64,000 bases of DNA from contig JAYMTL010000052.1 of the NCBI GenBank assembly GCA_036897445.1, forward strand, positions 1 through 64,000, in the 5' to 3' direction. Position 1 is the stretch's first letter; the number at the start of each line of letters is the position of its first letter. Position numbers and translations under genes: made by a program. Of this stretch, positions 62,301 to 64,000 are shown piece after piece. Source of the DNA: Pelargonium tetragonum. Lineage: Eukaryota; Streptophyta; Magnoliopsida; Geraniales; Geraniaceae. The notes under the pieces are model-generated. The model did no database searches. It was not told where the DNA came from and was given only the letters and a program-made list of their open reading frames with translations.

Positions 62301-63499
62301 AAAAAAGTTGTATTACAGGTTTAGTTATCGTTTAAATAAAAACTGCCCAAGTGTTTCCTTCTGGGTAAACAATAGGCGTTTGAATAATTCAAATACACGG
62401 CACAAAAGAACCCTTAAAGCAAAATTCCTTCTATATTTTTTGTTGTTGAAGTAAAAGAGGATAGTCCCTTGAAAAGCTCGAGAAAAAGTACTCCTTTTTC
62501 ATTTTTGAATATAAGGACCCCGCGTGAAACAATTCTGAAGGGCCTCTTTCTAAGCAAGAATTCCTAACCCCTTTTGGGCCAAGCAAAGATAATAAAAATC
62601 TTTCTTAAACTTTGTTATTTTTCGCTTGTTAACTATAATACTAAACTTTAAAGAACTCGACTTCTTTGGCACAAGCTTTGTGTAGAATTATAATGAGCGC
62701 AGAGTCTATAAGCCCCTTTTTCGAAATACCAGATACAGCATAAAAGGAAACTCATTTTCAACCCCATAAAATTTGTACCCGGCCTCAAGAATTTGTACAG
62801 TAATAAAGTTTGGGGATACTATAATAAGGAACAACCGCGCTTATGGGTCCTAAAGGACACCCTGCCTTATATTCACATTCTTGACTTCACTTAGTACACA
62901 GCTATTCTTTAGATACCTAGGGGAATAAAATCAATCTCTCGAAATATCTGTTTAAGTCGTGAAGCATCGCAACTTTTTAAATGACTCTAGCATAAACAGG
63001 AGCCTTGTTTACACTTAGCTTTAAAACTCTATTGCTCAAAGTTTATCCAGAACAATCTATTAATAAAAACTCAAACAAAGAAAAACCCTAGGAGAAATTT
63101 CCCCAGCTTTTTTTGTCACCTTAAAAGTTGCTCTATCACTTAATAAAGGATCCCAATATCTTTTTCCGGGTCCCGAATTCCTATTTTTTGCTATCCAGAG
63201 AGTGCCCTATTAGGTGAAAGCTATAACTTTTTTCTTATTCGTAATAGACCCCTCAGCATGTTTATTAAAAAGGAAAAAGAACTCCTGGAATTCTTTCGTA
63301 AGGAAATCCAGTGCCTGCTAAGGGGGTATTATATACAGTGAATGCGAGAGCCCATTTTAGCCTTATACCGGAAGAAAAAGAAATATCCAAGACTATAAAA
63401 AAGTATAACTGTTATCTTATAGCAACTAATAGAAAACGAGCTCCTCCTCCTAGCATATCTATTACATGACTGCCTATAAAGAATCTTTCTAATCTATAA
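56321..63499. other. Gene-free AT-rich DNA with dense mini-dyads
   Basis: No gene is recognised in 7.2 kb; the longest frames are 60-72 codons. In 60001-63360 I count about 18 GG-N2-4-CC dyads against 7 CC-N2-4-GG. Examples are GAGGTAACCTC (60022), AGGACTCCT (61167), AAGGGCCCT (62068) and CGGGTCCCG (63167). Dinucleotide bias is weak here: 11 TA to 9 AT and 13 to 13 in 60301-60420. Confidence 0.5.
60886..60911. repeat. Perfect 7-bp hairpin
   Basis: ACCCGCT (60886-60892) and AGCGGGT (60905-60911) are perfect complements around a 12-nt A/T-rich loop. No T-run follows, so there is no terminator call. Confidence 0.65.
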
Positions 63500-64000
63500 A
63501 GAAGTAACTTTAAACTAAGAAAATGACTATACAATATACATACAAAAATACTGTATACTACTTTCCTACCTGGATACAAAGCTCCCATTTTAGGTATAGG
63601 TATTTTATTAAGACTCTTCAGAGCCTCTCTCTAACTCTAAAAAAGAAATAAGAAGTAGAAGAGTAAGGTGAGTGTGGTTTTTATAGCGTAAGTATGCCTA
63701 AAAAAGACTTCCTTATTCCTAGGACTCTCCTGTCTAAAGCAGCTGCCTTAAATAGTCTAGGGAATCCTAACAAAAAGAGTCAGAGTCTATCGGCCTTAAC
63801 TAAGAGAGTAGGTCTGATATAGGATATAGGTATATAAAGAAGAAGGTTAAGAAATTTGTTTCTGGTATGGATAAGATAGGAAATACAATAGGTAGTACTT
63901 GTACTAAGAAGGAGGGTTTTTTTACAGAAAGTCTAGCTGAAAAGTTAGGAATATAAAAGTTACGGGCATGTTGAAGAAGAAAGGTTTAGCTCTAAGGAAG
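63500..64000. repeat. RIP-like eroded repeat relic, cut by window end
   Basis: In 63661-63720 I count 7 TA to 3 AT and 4 CA+TG to 8 AC+GT. The + strand is A/G-rich with a lysine-rich coding look after an ATG at about 63694, so the relic probably reads in + and continues beyond the window. I could not name its family. Confidence 0.35.

Noticed and set aside
1-64000. Plant-type mitochondrial or bloated plastid genome
   Set aside because: Not excluded, but no organellar gene, group II intron core or rRNA is seen in 64 kb, and the strong TpA excess with CpA/TpG depletion in several blocks fits fungal RIP better. Kept only as an alternative.
1-64000. CRISPR array, prophage, insertion sequence or LTR pair
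   Set aside because: No regularly spaced direct repeats, no phage or transposase frame and no long direct or inverted terminal repeats could be found by reading. A computed self-alignment could still reveal diverged ones.

Overview
This window is gene-poor, AT-rich DNA (roughly one third G+C by eye) that reads as eroded non-coding eukaryotic sequence. No open frame exceeds about 106 codons in 64 kb on either strand, about what chance gives at this composition. I recognise no protein family, no rRNA and no intact tRNA. Nothing here supports a bacterial or phage origin: there are no operons, no ribosome-binding-site plus frame pairs and no CRISPR array.

Three textures alternate. (1) Strand-biased stretches near 361-1140, 31440-32260, 36780-37140, 44620-45660, 48860-49120, 54780-56320 and 63500-64000 have many TpA and few CpA/TpG steps. 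This is the signature of repeat-induced point mutation (RIP) in filamentous ascomycetes, and they look like mutated relics of repeated, once-coding elements. (2) The bulk of the window is milder in that signal but full of tiny dyads in which a G run is followed 2-4 bases later by a C run (GGATCC, GGANTCC, GGGNNNCCC). (3) An island at about 27780-30700 has balanced dinucleotides, higher G+C, few of the mini-dyads, a perfect 61-bp tandem duplication and other local repeats.

My best reading is a gene-free AT-rich block, possibly subtelomeric or pericentromeric, of a RIP-competent fungus, with one younger or non-repeated island. The alternative is a bloated organelle genome, since dispersed short GC palindromes are known from some algal, fungal and dinoflagellate organelle DNAs. 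The sequence alone does not settle this.

The most distinctive signal is the excess of GG-to-CC mini-dyads, seen across most of the window. I read at least 25 GGATCC and 38 GGANTCC by eye, against about 6 of each expected from base composition. The inverted-order control CCTNAGG is near expectation at about 8. Several longer perfect hairpins and a diverged repeat pair 14 kb apart (17104-17167 and 31119-31181) are also recorded. All counts are manual and should be treated as lower bounds.
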